From Salinarimonas soli (lineage in GTDB: Bacteria > Pseudomonadota > Alphaproteobacteria > Rhizobiales > Beijerinckiaceae): a DNA stretch of 43,193 nt. The DNA lies in contig NZ_VUOA01000026.1 of assembly GCF_008386575.1 (NCBI RefSeq), forward strand, positions 1 through 43,193, written 5' to 3'. Below the pieces are notes generated by a model, which was given only the letters and a program-made list of their open reading frames with translations, had not been told where the DNA came from and made no database searches. Positions 1 to 7,287 of this stretch are shown here, one piece after another (position 1 is the stretch's first letter; each line of letters opens with the position of its first letter). The translations under genes were made by a program, and so were the position numbers.

Positions 1-17
1 CCGCAACCAAACACACC

Positions 18-50
18 AAAAGCCCCCTCCCACACACCACGGGGCTTTTT
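18..50 (+). terminator. Rho-independent terminator of a gene upstream of the window
   Basis: AAAAGCCCC at 18-26 pairs perfectly with GGGGCTTTT at 41-49 across a 14-nt loop and ends in a run of five T. The A-run on the 5' side means it could work in both directions. The gene it serves lies outside the window. Confidence 0.8.
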
Positions 51-90
51 GACGTTCTGGGAGCTTGGCTCATCAGTACGGCCCACCCTC

Positions 91-231
91 CCACCTCGTC
101 CCCCGCCTTCGCGGGGGCAGCCTCCGAGCTGCCCCCGCAATGGACCTCGGAGGGCGCTCCAGAGGTCCTCGGACTGCCGGGGCAGAGGTGGTGCGTGCTT
201 CGAGGCTCGCCTACGGCTCGCACCTCAGAGG
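91..231 (-). repeat. REP-like two-hairpin intergenic repeat, copy 1
   Basis: This unit resembles the one at 258-401 and, in reverse orientation, those at 23281-23407 and 40889-41013. It carries a hairpin at each end, including the CGAGGCTCGCCTACGGCTCG type, and an extra CCCCCGCCTTCGCGGGGG hairpin near 100-118. No coding signal is evident. The remaining sequence from 402 to 665 shows no supported gene. Confidence 0.75.
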
Positions 232-257
232 CTGGCTCATAAGGACGGCCCACCTCC

Positions 258-401
258 CACCTCGTCCCCCGCCTTCGCGGGGGCAGGCTTTGAGGCGCCC
301 ACGAAGTGGGCCTCGAACGGCGCTCAGGGATCGCCAGACGGCTGTGGCAGCGTCCTGCGTGCTTCGAGGCCCTGCTTTCGCAGGGCACCTCGGCATGAGG
401 G
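258..401 (-). repeat. REP-like two-hairpin intergenic repeat, copy 2
   Basis: Tandem neighbour of the 91-231 unit in the same orientation. Read on the minus strand it matches the units near 23.3 and 40.9 kb, sharing the pieces TCGAAGCACGCAGGACGC, GCCACAGCCGTC and GATCCCTG. It has the additional CCCCCGCCTTCGCGGGGG hairpin that the other two lack. Confidence 0.8.
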
Positions 402-665
402 CGGCAGGAGCAAGCCCCTTCGGGTCAGCCGATGAGGACAGAAGGAGGCGCACTGCGCAGGAGCAGTCCGCGCCGTTGCATCGCAGCCGGCCGCAGGGCC
501 CTTCAGCCACCGGATCGGCAAGCGGGGGAGAGGGCCGCCACTTCGATCGCTGTGCTCCTCAACTCGGATGCGGCCGCGGTCAACCTGGCCAGCGCTCCCG
601 TCCAGCCGAGCGCACGGCCGATCCGACGTTCTGCCGCGACCCAGGGGCGCACCCCCCTCCGGCCC

Positions 666-691
666 GGAACCCCGCTCGTCGCGCCTCCGTT
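666..691 (+). promoter_or_regulatory. EcfG-type (general stress) promoter
   Basis: GGAAC at 666-670, a 17-nt spacer and CGTT at 688-691 match the GGAAC-N16/17-CGTT promoter known for the alphaproteobacterial EcfG sigma factor. Transcription would start near 697, about 25 nt before the ATG at 723. An EcfG-like sigma gene is encoded at 36783-37310. Confidence 0.75.
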
Positions 692-722
692 CATGACGCG
701 ATCCAACAACTCGGAGACCGAC

Positions 723-1232
723 ATGACCATGGATGCCCGCGCGATCTATCAGGGCGCGCTCGTGAACACCCACGCGATGGAGCAGCAGGGGCTGCAGCAG
801 ATGGAGAAGCAGATCGGGCGCCTCGAGCGCTACCCCGATTACCGCGCCCTCCTCGAGCGCCACGTCGCCACCACCAAGGGCCAGCTCACCCGCCTCGAAG
901 CCGCGATGCAGGCCGCGGGCACGAGCCCGTCGGGCTTCAAGGAGACCGTGACCTCCATTGCCGGTCACATCGGAGCGCAGGTCCACGCGGCGTTCCAGGA
1001 CGAGACCCTGAAGAACCTCTATGCGGGCTACGCCTATCAGTACGAGCAGATCGGCGCCTATCGCTCCCTCATCGCCATCGCGGAAGCCGCGGGCGAGACC
1101 GCGCACGTGGCGGGCTTCCGCCAGTCGGTGCAGGAGGAGGAGTCGGCCGCGCAGGCCGTGGCCGCCATCATCGAGCCCGTGACGCGGCGCTATGTCGAGC
1201 TCACCGTGGCCGGCGAGAAGGCCGACCGCTAA
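723..1232 (+). CDS. DUF892 (YciE/YciF) ferritin-like stress protein
   Basis: A 169-residue, mostly helical protein of the YciF / DUF892 family, which adopts a ferritin-like four-helix bundle and is often induced by stress; its biochemical role is poorly defined. Visible family features are the helical segments around ERHVATTKGQLTRLE and YEQIGAYRSLIAIAE and the EEES segment near the C-terminus, which supply the Glu and His positions of the putative metal site. The ATG at 723 follows CGGAG. An in-frame ATG at 693 is less likely because it lies upstream of the start of transcription expected from the EcfG-type promoter at 666-691. The gene stands alone and is followed by a hairpin at 1243-1272. 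Confidence 0.85.
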   Translation: MTMDARAIYQGALVNTHAMEQQGLQQMEKQIGRLERYPDYRALLERHVATTKGQLTRLEAAMQAAGTSPSGFKETVTSIAGHIGAQVHAAFQDETLKNLYAGYAYQYEQIGAYRSLIAIAEAAGETAHVAGFRQSVQEEESAAQAVAAIIEPVTRRYVELTVAGEKADR

Positions 1233-1242
1233 CGCGCCACTC

Positions 1243-1272
1243 CGCCGCCCGTCATGATCCCGGCGGGCGGCG
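1243..1272 (+). terminator. GC-rich hairpin after the DUF892 gene
   Basis: CGCCGCCCG at 1243-1251 pairs perfectly with CGGGCGGCG at 1264-1272 across a 12-nt loop. Only a short pyrimidine tract follows, so it is a weak intrinsic terminator at best. Confidence 0.5.
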
Positions 1273-1359
1273 CCTTTCCCCTGTCGCGGGCCCATGTGCG
1301 CGTGCGCACCGCGCCGGGTCCCACCCCCGGCCATAACGCCGCGCCCCGAACAGTCGGGC

Positions 1360-1389
1360 TTGACCTGCGCGAGCCGGCTGTCTTATGAG
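1360..1389 (+). promoter_or_regulatory. Sigma-70-like promoter of the tetR / RND operon
   Basis: TTGACC at 1360-1365, an 18-nt spacer and TATGAG at 1384-1389. The -10 element overlaps the 24-bp palindrome at 1385-1408, so a bound repressor would block RNA polymerase. Transcription would start near 1396, which argues against the ATG at 1385 as a start codon. Confidence 0.55.
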
Positions 1390-1408
1390 AATGAACGTTC
1401 ATTCTCAT
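1385..1408. promoter_or_regulatory. Perfect 24-bp palindromic operator for the TetR regulator
   Basis: ATGAGAATGAAC at 1385-1396 is followed directly by its exact reverse complement at 1397-1408. A perfect 24-bp dyad next to a TetR gene and over the putative -10 element is the expected architecture of an autoregulatory operator. Confidence 0.85.
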
Positions 1409-1417
1409 GGCTCAGGC

Positions 1418-2047
1418 ATGCTCCACGTCCCTGTCGACGCTCTCACGGACCGCCATACCCGCATCCTGGACGCAGCGGAGCGCTGCTTCGCGCGCGCCGG
1501 GATCCATCGCACGACGATGCAGGACGTGGCGTCGGAGGCGGGCATGAGCCCCGGCAATCTCTATCGTTACTTCCCCTCCAAGGACGCGCTCGCCGCCGGC
1601 CTCGCCGAGCGTGACCGGGCGCAGCTCGCCGCGGATTTCGGCTTCCTGGCCGAAGCCGACGACTTCGTGTCCGCCTTCAAGGCGCTGGGGCGCAAGCACT
1701 TCATGGAGGAGCCCCGGGAGCGCTCGGTGCTCTGCCTGGAGATCTGGGCCGAGGCGACGCGCAACCCGAACTTCGCCGCCATGACCCATGCCTTCGAGCG
1801 CGAGCTCGTGGGGCGCATGAGCGGACTCTTCGCCGACGCCCAGCGGCGCGGCCGGCTGCCCGGCACGCTCGATCCCCATGCCGCGGCCGTCATGGTGTCG
1901 ACCCTTGCCAACGGCCTGTTCGTGCGCCGCGCCGTGGCGCCGGGCTTCGACGCCGAGCGCGAGGTCGCCGCGGTGCTCACCATGATCGGCGCCGTCCTGC
2001 GCGGCGCCGTCGATCTCTCCCCGTCCGTCCAGCCCGAGAAGACCTGA
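1418..2047 (+). CDS. TetR/AcrR family transcriptional repressor
   Basis: A 209-residue TetR-family regulator. The N-terminal helix-turn-helix is clear: RILDAAERCFARAGIHRTTM, then DVASEAGMSPGNLYRYFPSK with the typical recognition-helix ending. The C-terminal ligand-binding domain is variable and gives no hint of the inducer. The open frame also allows a start at 1385, but that ATG is the first codon of the 24-bp palindrome and lies upstream of the likely transcription start, so I use the ATG at 1418. Four nucleotides separate it from the downstream efflux adaptor gene, so it probably represses its own operon with the two RND genes. Confidence 0.88.
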   Translation: MLHVPVDALTDRHTRILDAAERCFARAGIHRTTMQDVASEAGMSPGNLYRYFPSKDALAAGLAERDRAQLAADFGFLAEADDFVSAFKALGRKHFMEEPRERSVLCLEIWAEATRNPNFAAMTHAFERELVGRMSGLFADAQRRGRLPGTLDPHAAAVMVSTLANGLFVRRAVAPGFDAEREVAAVLTMIGAVLRGAVDLSPSVQPEKT

Positions 2048-2051
2048 TCCG

Positions 2052-3236
2052 ATGTCGTCCCCCCGCTCCCTCATCCTGCTGGCCGGACTGGCGCTCGTCG
2101 CCCCCGTGGGCTCCGCGGGCGCGCAGACGCCGGCGGCCCAGAGCCTCGCCCCCGCCGTGACGGTCGCGACCGCCCTGGAGCGGGAGCTCGTCGAGCGCGT
2201 CATCGTCACGGGCACCCTCATGCCGCGCGAGGAGATCCTCGTGGCGCCGGAGGTCGAGGGCCTGCGCATCGTCGAGGTGCGGGCGGAGGAGGGCGACCGG
2301 GTGGAGGCCGGCCAGGTGCTGGCGCGCCTGAACCGCGACCTCCTGGAGACCACGCTCGCCCAGAACAACGCCACCATCACCCGGGCCGCCGCCGCCATCG
2401 CCCAGGCCAAGAGCCAGATCGTCCAGGCTCAGGCCGCCGACGTCGAGGCGCGGCAGGCGCTGGAGCGGACGGAATCGCTGAGCCGCTCCGGCAACACCAC
2501 CCAGGCGGCCCTGGAGCAGCGCGTCTCGGCCGCGCGGGCCGCGGAGGGGCGGCTCGCGGCCGCGCGGGACGCGCTCGCCATCGCCGAAGCCGACCGGGCC
2601 GCCGCCGAGGCGCAGCGCAAGGAGATCGAGGTGCGGCTCGCCCGCACCGAGATCAAGGCGCCCGCCGCCGGCATCGTGAGCCGCAAGAACGCCCGCGTGG
2701 GCGCGACGGCCTCCGGCGCGGGCGATCCGCTCTTCCGCATCATCAAGGACGGCGAGATCGAGCTCGAAGGCGAGATGACGGAAACGCAGCTCCCCCGCAT
2801 CAAGGAGGGAGCCGCCGCGGAGGTGCGCATCGACGAGGACCGCACGGTCGCGGGGCGGGTGCGCAACGTCTATCCCGAGGTCGACCGTGCGACCCGCTTG
2901 GGCCGCGTCAGGATCTCGCTCGCCCGGGACCCGAGCCTGCGGGTCGGCTCGTTCGCCCGCGGCACGGTCGAGGTGGCGCGCCGCGCCGGCGTGGCGGTCC
3001 CCCTCGGCGCCGTGCTCTACGGCGCGGAGGGGCCGAGCGTGCAGGTCGTCGTGAACGACCGCGTCGAGACCCGGCGCGTGCGCACCGGCCTCTCGTCGGA
3101 CGGCCTGATCGAGATCCGCGAGGGCGTCGCGGCGGGCGAGCCGGTGGTCGCGCGCGCGGGCAGCTTCCTGCGCCACGGCGACACGGTCCGCCCCATCGTC
3201 GCCGAGACCGCGCAAGGGGGGAGCGCTCGCCGATGA
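2052..3236 (+). CDS. RND efflux periplasmic adaptor (membrane fusion protein)
   Basis: A 394-residue HlyD/AcrA-type adaptor that would link the inner-membrane RND pump to an outer-membrane channel. The N-terminus is a Sec signal peptide ending near AGAQ. A split lipoyl domain follows (VEVRAEEGDRVEAGQVLARL, then IKAPAAGIVSRKNARVGATA) and brackets an alanine-rich coiled-coil hairpin at about residues 98-200. Beta-barrel and membrane-proximal domains follow. No outer-membrane factor gene is nearby, so a TolC-like channel encoded elsewhere is expected. The stop overlaps the ATG of a 40-codon frame at 3233. Confidence 0.9.
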   Translation: MSSPRSLILLAGLALVAPVGSAGAQTPAAQSLAPAVTVATALERELVERVIVTGTLMPREEILVAPEVEGLRIVEVRAEEGDRVEAGQVLARLNRDLLETTLAQNNATITRAAAAIAQAKSQIVQAQAADVEARQALERTESLSRSGNTTQAALEQRVSAARAAEGRLAAARDALAIAEADRAAAEAQRKEIEVRLARTEIKAPAAGIVSRKNARVGATASGAGDPLFRIIKDGEIELEGEMTETQLPRIKEGAAAEVRIDEDRTVAGRVRNVYPEVDRATRLGRVRISLARDPSLRVGSFARGTVEVARRAGVAVPLGAVLYGAEGPSVQVVVNDRVETRRVRTGLSSDGLIEIREGVAAGEPVVARAGSFLRHGDTVRPIVAETAQGGSARR

Positions 3237-3355
3237 CCGGCCTCCCGCCGCCCCGGGCCGCCCGACGGCCGCAATCCTTCCTGATGCCGGTCCCCGTGCC
3301 GCGCCGCGCGTCCCCCGGGACCGTGGCCGCCGCGATGCGGGGTGGAGTGCGCTGA
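3233..3355 (+). CDS. Possible 40-residue coupled small protein between RND genes
   Basis: A 41-codon frame starts in an ATGA overlap with the adaptor stop and ends one base before the ATG of the RND transporter. The purine-rich run AGGGGGGAG at about 3215-3223 lies at normal Shine-Dalgarno distance from its ATG. The predicted product is rich in Arg, Pro and Ala with no obvious membrane segment, and I do not recognise it. Either it is a real small protein, or ribosomes merely cross the gap this way so that RND translation stays coupled to the adaptor. Arg-rich products are common in chance GC-rich frames, so confidence is low. Confidence 0.3.
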   Translation: MTGLPPPRAARRPQSFLMPVPVPRRASPGTVAAAMRGGVR

Positions 3356-3356
3356 C

Positions 3357-6300
3357 ATGCAGCTGAACGTCTCGGCCTGGGCCATCCGCAAGCCCATCCC
3401 CTCCATCGTGCTGTTCATCGTGCTGATGATCCTCGGGGTCTTCAGCTTCCGGCAGCTCCCGATCACGCGCTTTCCCAACATCGACATCCCGATCATCTCG
3501 GTGTCGGTGACCCAGGCGGGCGCCGCGCCGTCCGAGCTGCAGAACCAGGTCACGAAGCGGGTCGAGGACGCCATCGCCGGCCTCACCGGCGTGAAGCACA
3601 TCATCTCGACCATCGCCGAGGGCGTCTCGACCACGACCATCGAGTTCCGTCTCGAGACGAACTCGGACCGGGCCGTCAACGACGTCAAGGACGCGATCGC
3701 CAAGATCCGCGCCGAGCTGCCGCGCACCATCGACGAGCCGATCGTGCAGCGCGTCGACGTGGCGGGCCTGCCGATCGTGACCTATGCGGCCTCGGCGCCC
3801 GCCATGACCCCGGAGGAGCTGTCCTGGTTCGTGGACGACGTGGTGGCGCGCGGGCTCCAGAGCGTGGCGGGCGTGGGCTCGGTGGCGCGCGTGGGCGGCG
3901 TCGACCGCGAGGTGCGGGTGACCCTCAAGCCCGATCGCCTGCTGGCGCTCGGCATCACGGCCGCGGAGGTGAACCGGCAGCTGCGCGCCACGAGCGTGGA
4001 CCTTGCCGGCGGCCGGGCCGAGCTCGGCGGCAAGGAGCAGTCGATCCGCGCGCTGGGCAGCGCCCAGTCCCTGGAGAGCCTGCGCGGCACGACGATCATG
4101 CTCACCGGCGGCCGGCGCATCCGCCTCGACGAGGTCGCGGACGTGGCCGACACGTCGGCGGAGGCCCGCACCTTCGCGCGCTTCAACGGCGAGCCCGTGG
4201 TGGCCTTCTCGGTCACCCGTTCCAAGGGCGCGAGCGACGCCACCGTGGGCGAGGCCGTCGAGAAGAAGGTGGCGCAGCTCCAGGCCCAGAACCCGGACGT
4301 GCGCCTCTCCCTCATCGACACCTCCGTGACCTACACGGTGGGCAACTACGAATCCGCCATGCACACCCTCATCGAGGGCGCCTTGCTCGCGGTGCTCGTG
4401 GTGTTCATCTTCCTCAAGGACTGGCGCGCGACGCTCATCGCCTCGGTTGCCCTGCCGCTCTCCATCTTCCCCACCTTCTGGGCGATGGACGCCATGGGCT
4501 TCTCGCTCAACCTCGTCTCGCTTCTGGCCATCACCCTCGTGACGGGCATCCTCGTCGACGACGCCATCGTGGAGATCGAGAACATCGTGCGCCACCAGCG
4601 CATGGGGAAGAGCGCCTACCGGGCGGCGCTGGAGGCCGCGGACGAGATCGGGCTCGCCGTGATCGCGATCACCTTCACGATCGTGGCGGTCTTCGCGCCC
4701 GTGTCGTTCATGGGCGGCATCGCGGGGCAGTATTTCAAGCAGTTCGGCATCACGGTCGCGGCCGCGGTCTTGTTCTCGCTGCTCGTGGCGCGGCTCATCA
4801 CGCCGATGATGGCGGCCTATTTCATGCGGGCCCACCCCCACGAGGAGCCCAGGGACGGCTTCATCATGCGCGCCTACACGCGCCTTGTGGGCTGGTCGGT
4901 TCGCTGGAAGTGGATCACGCTCGTGCTGGGCCTCGCCTTCTTCGCGGGCTCGATCTACTCGACGCGGCTGCTGCCTTCCGGCTTCCTGCCGGAGGGCGAT
5001 GTGGGGCGCTCGCTCTTCATCGTCGAGCTGCCGCCGGGCACGCGCCTGGAGGACACCAAGGCTAAGACCGACATGCTGGCGCAGCGCCTGCGCGAGATGC
5101 CCGAGGTCTCGTCCGTCTTCGTGAACGGCGGCGTGCAGCTGCCGGGCAAGAAGGAGGTGCGGCTCGCGACGCTCACCGTGAACTACGTGCCCAAGGGCGA
5201 GCGCACGCTGCGCCAGCGCCAGCTGGAGGGCCGCGTGAGCGACATGTTCCGGGACGTGCCCGACATGCGCTTCTTCGCCCTGCAGGACAACGGCCAGCGC
5301 GGCATGTCGATGATCGTCAGCGGGCCCGACCCGGTGGTGATCGTCGAGACCGCGGCGAAGCTCCAGCGCGAGATGGCCTCGATCCCCTACCTGGAGAACG
5401 TGGTCTCGACGGCGCCGCTCAACCGGCCCGAGGTCCGCATCTCGCCCAAGCCCGAGCTCGCCGCCGAGCTCGGCGTCTCGACCGACCTCATCGCCGAGAC
5501 GATCCGCGTGGGCTCCATCGGCGACGTCGGCGCGAATCTCGCGAAGTTCGACGTGGGCGACCGCCAGGTGCCGATCCGCGTCCAGCTGCCGGACGCCTCG
5601 CGCGGGGATCTCGACCTGATCCGCACCCTCAAGGTTCCGGCGCGGACGGGCGCGGTGCCGCTTGCGGCGGTGGCCGACATCACGCTCGGCCAGGGCCCCT
5701 CGTCCATCGACCGCTACGACCGCTCGCTGCGCGTGGCGCTCGAGGCGGACCTGCGCGGCACGGATGCGCTCGGCAAGGTGCTGGAGCAGGTCTACGCCCT
5801 GCCCACCGCCAAGAACCTGCCGCCTGGCGTCACCCTGAAGCAGACCGGCGACGCGGAGGTGATGGGCGAGGTGTTCGCGAGCTTCGGCAAGGCCATGGGC
5901 GCGGGCATCATGATGGTGCTCGGCGTGCTCATCCTGCTCTTCGCCAACTTCCTCCAGCCCTTCACCATCCTGCTCTCGCTGCCGCTCTCCATCGGCGGCG
6001 CGATCCTGGCGCTGGTGCTGACCCAGAAGGCGATCTCGCTGCCCGTGGTCATCGGCTTCCTGATGCTGATGGGCATCGTGACGAAGAACGCGATCATGCT
6101 CGTGGACTTCGCCATCGAGGAGATGGCCAAGGGCGTGGACCGGGTGACCGCCATCGTGGACGCGGGCCGCAAGCGCGCGCGGCCCATCGTGATGACCACC
6201 ATCGCCATGGCGGCCGGCATGCTGCCCTCGGCCATGGCCTTCGGGGCGGGCGGCGAGTTCCGCGCCCCCATGGCCATCGCGGTGATCGGCGGCCTCATCG

Positions 6301-6491
6301 TGTCGACGATGCTCTCGCTCGTCTTCGTGCCGGCCTTCTTCGTGCTGATGGACGATCTGTCCCGCTTCTTCACCTGGGTCTTCGGCCGCTTCGTGGGGCC
6401 GCGCGACGAGCCCGGCGAGGGGGCCATGGTGGGGGTGTCGCCGCATCCGACGCCCTATCCGCCCGAGCCCTACAAGATCGCGGCCGAATAG
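3357..6491 (+). CDS. RND multidrug efflux transporter (AcrB-like, HAE family)
   Basis: A 1044-residue inner-membrane RND pump that exports substrates using the proton gradient. It has the family arrangement of 12 membrane segments and two large periplasmic loops. The N-terminus (WAIRKPIPSIVLFIVLMILGV) forms TM1. The proton-relay residues are present: Asp401-Asp402 in LVDDAIVEIEN and Lys910 in GIVTKNAIMLVDF, equivalent to AcrB Asp407/Asp408 and Lys940. The ATG at 3357 follows GGGTGGAG; a GTG at 3342 is a weaker alternative. It forms an operon with the adaptor and probably with the TetR gene. The substrate cannot be predicted. Confidence 0.93.
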   Translation: MQLNVSAWAIRKPIPSIVLFIVLMILGVFSFRQLPITRFPNIDIPIISVSVTQAGAAPSELQNQVTKRVEDAIAGLTGVKHIISTIAEGVSTTTIEFRLETNSDRAVNDVKDAIAKIRAELPRTIDEPIVQRVDVAGLPIVTYAASAPAMTPEELSWFVDDVVARGLQSVAGVGSVARVGGVDREVRVTLKPDRLLALGITAAEVNRQLRATSVDLAGGRAELGGKEQSIRALGSAQSLESLRGTTIMLTGGRRIRLDEVADVADTSAEARTFARFNGEPVVAFSVTRSKGASDATVGEAVEKKVAQLQAQNPDVRLSLIDTSVTYTVGNYESAMHTLIEGALLAVLVVFIFLKDWRATLIASVALPLSIFPTFWAMDAMGFSLNLVSLLAITLVTGILVDDAIVEIENIVRHQRMGKSAYRAALEAADEIGLAVIAITFTIVAVFAPVSFMGGIAGQYFKQFGITVAAAVLFSLLVARLITPMMAAYFMRAHPHEEPRDGFIMRAYTRLVGWSVRWKWITLVLGLAFFAGSIYSTRLLPSGFLPEGDVGRSLFIVELPPGTRLEDTKAKTDMLAQRLREMPEVSSVFVNGGVQLPGKKEVRLATLTVNYVPKGERTLRQRQLEGRVSDMFRDVPDMRFFALQDNGQRGMSMIVSGPDPVVIVETAAKLQREMASIPYLENVVSTAPLNRPEVRISPKPELAAELGVSTDLIAETIRVGSIGDVGANLAKFDVGDRQVPIRVQLPDASRGDLDLIRTLKVPARTGAVPLAAVADITLGQGPSSIDRYDRSLRVALEADLRGTDALGKVLEQVYALPTAKNLPPGVTLKQTGDAEVMGEVFASFGKAMGAGIMMVLGVLILLFANFLQPFTILLSLPLSIGGAILALVLTQKAISLPVVIGFLMLMGIVTKNAIMLVDFAIEEMAKGVDRVTAIVDAGRKRARPIVMTTIAMAAGMLPSAMAFGAGGEFRAPMAIAVIGGLIVSTMLSLVFVPAFFVLMDDLSRFFTWVFGRFVGPRDEPGEGAMVGVSPHPTPYPPEPYKIAAE

Positions 6492-6518
6492 CGCCGGACG
6501 AGCGGACCGCGAACCGGG

Positions 6519-6539
6519 GAGGGGGCCATTGGCCCCCTC
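6519..6539 (+). terminator. Hairpin after the RND operon
   Basis: GAGGGGGCC at 6519-6527, a 3-nt ATT loop and GGCCCCCTC at 6531-6539 form a perfect 9-bp stem. No T-run follows, so it may act as an mRNA 3' stabiliser or a weak terminator. Confidence 0.5.
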
Positions 6540-6581
6540 TCTGCGTTCGGCTATCCCTTGAGGTCACTGGAGGGCCGACCC

Positions 6582-7214
6582 ATGCCGCACGATCTCGCCG
6601 CGCTTCTCGCCCGCGCGCCCGTCATCCCCGTGATCGCCATCGAGGACGCCGGCCTCGCCGAGCCCCTGGCCGCGGCCCTCGTGGAGGCGGGCCTGCCCCT
6701 CATCGAGATCACCCTGCGGACCCCCGCCGCCCTCGACGCGATCCGGGCGGTGGCGCGGGCCGTGCCGGGCGCCGTGCCCATCGCCGGGACGGTGCTGGAC
6801 GAGCGCCAGATCGCCGCCTCCTTGGACGCGGGCGCGCAGATGATCGTGACCCCCGGCACGCCCCTGGCGCTCGCCGAGGCGCTCGCGGGCTGCGGCGTCC
6901 CGGTCATGCCGGGCTGCGCGAGCCCCGGCGAAGCGATGGCGCTGTCGCGGCTCGGCTTCAACGCCTTGAAGTTCTTCCCCGCCGAGGCCTCGGGCGGGCC
7001 CCGCTGGCTCTCGGCGATCGCCGGGCCGCTGCCGCACCTCGTCTTCTGCCCCACGGGCGGCGTCACGCTCGCCAACGCGCCCGATTATCTGGCCCTGCCC
7101 AACGTGGCCTGCGTCGGGGGCACGTGGATCACCCCGAAGGCCGCGCTCCAGGCCCGGGACTTCGCCGCCATCGGGCGGCTTGCCCGGGAGGCGGCGGGGC
7201 TCAAGGGGCGCTGA
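6582..7214 (+). CDS. eda: 2-dehydro-3-deoxyphosphogluconate (KDPG) aldolase
   Basis: A 210-residue class I aldolase of the KDPG/KHG family, which splits KDPG into pyruvate and glyceraldehyde 3-phosphate in the Entner-Doudoroff pathway. Family motifs appear in order: PVIPVIAI at the N-terminus, IEITLRT with catalytic Glu42, AGTVLDERQ, VTPG, the Schiff-base Lys130 in LKFFPAE, FCPTGGV, and VGGTWITP. The ATG at 6582 follows GGAGGG; a TTG at 6558 is less likely. No edd or glucokinase gene is adjacent. A related KDPGal or KHG specificity cannot be excluded. Confidence 0.88.
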   Translation: MPHDLAALLARAPVIPVIAIEDAGLAEPLAAALVEAGLPLIEITLRTPAALDAIRAVARAVPGAVPIAGTVLDERQIAASLDAGAQMIVTPGTPLALAEALAGCGVPVMPGCASPGEAMALSRLGFNALKFFPAEASGGPRWLSAIAGPLPHLVFCPTGGVTLANAPDYLALPNVACVGGTWITPKAALQARDFAAIGRLAREAAGLKGR

Positions 7215-7287
7215 CGCCGGGCGGCCCCGGAACGGCTTGGCTGGTCTCGCGTTCGGTTCCTGACACCAATCGATCCGGGAGCCATCG

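Noticed and set aside
1-60. tRNA or rRNA gene end preceding the first terminator
   Set aside because: The 17 bases before the terminator show no tRNA T-arm or acceptor features; nothing can be assigned.
91-401. Tandem repeats at the window start as a CRISPR array
   Set aside because: Only two units of about 140 bp with internal hairpins and diverged cores; no short direct repeats with regular unique spacers and no cas genes.
1977-6446. Very long open frame (about 1490 codons) on the minus strand opposite the efflux genes
   Set aside because: It is His/Arg/Asp/Gly-rich with no recognisable domain and lies antisense to a clear RND operon; such frames are routine in GC-rich DNA.
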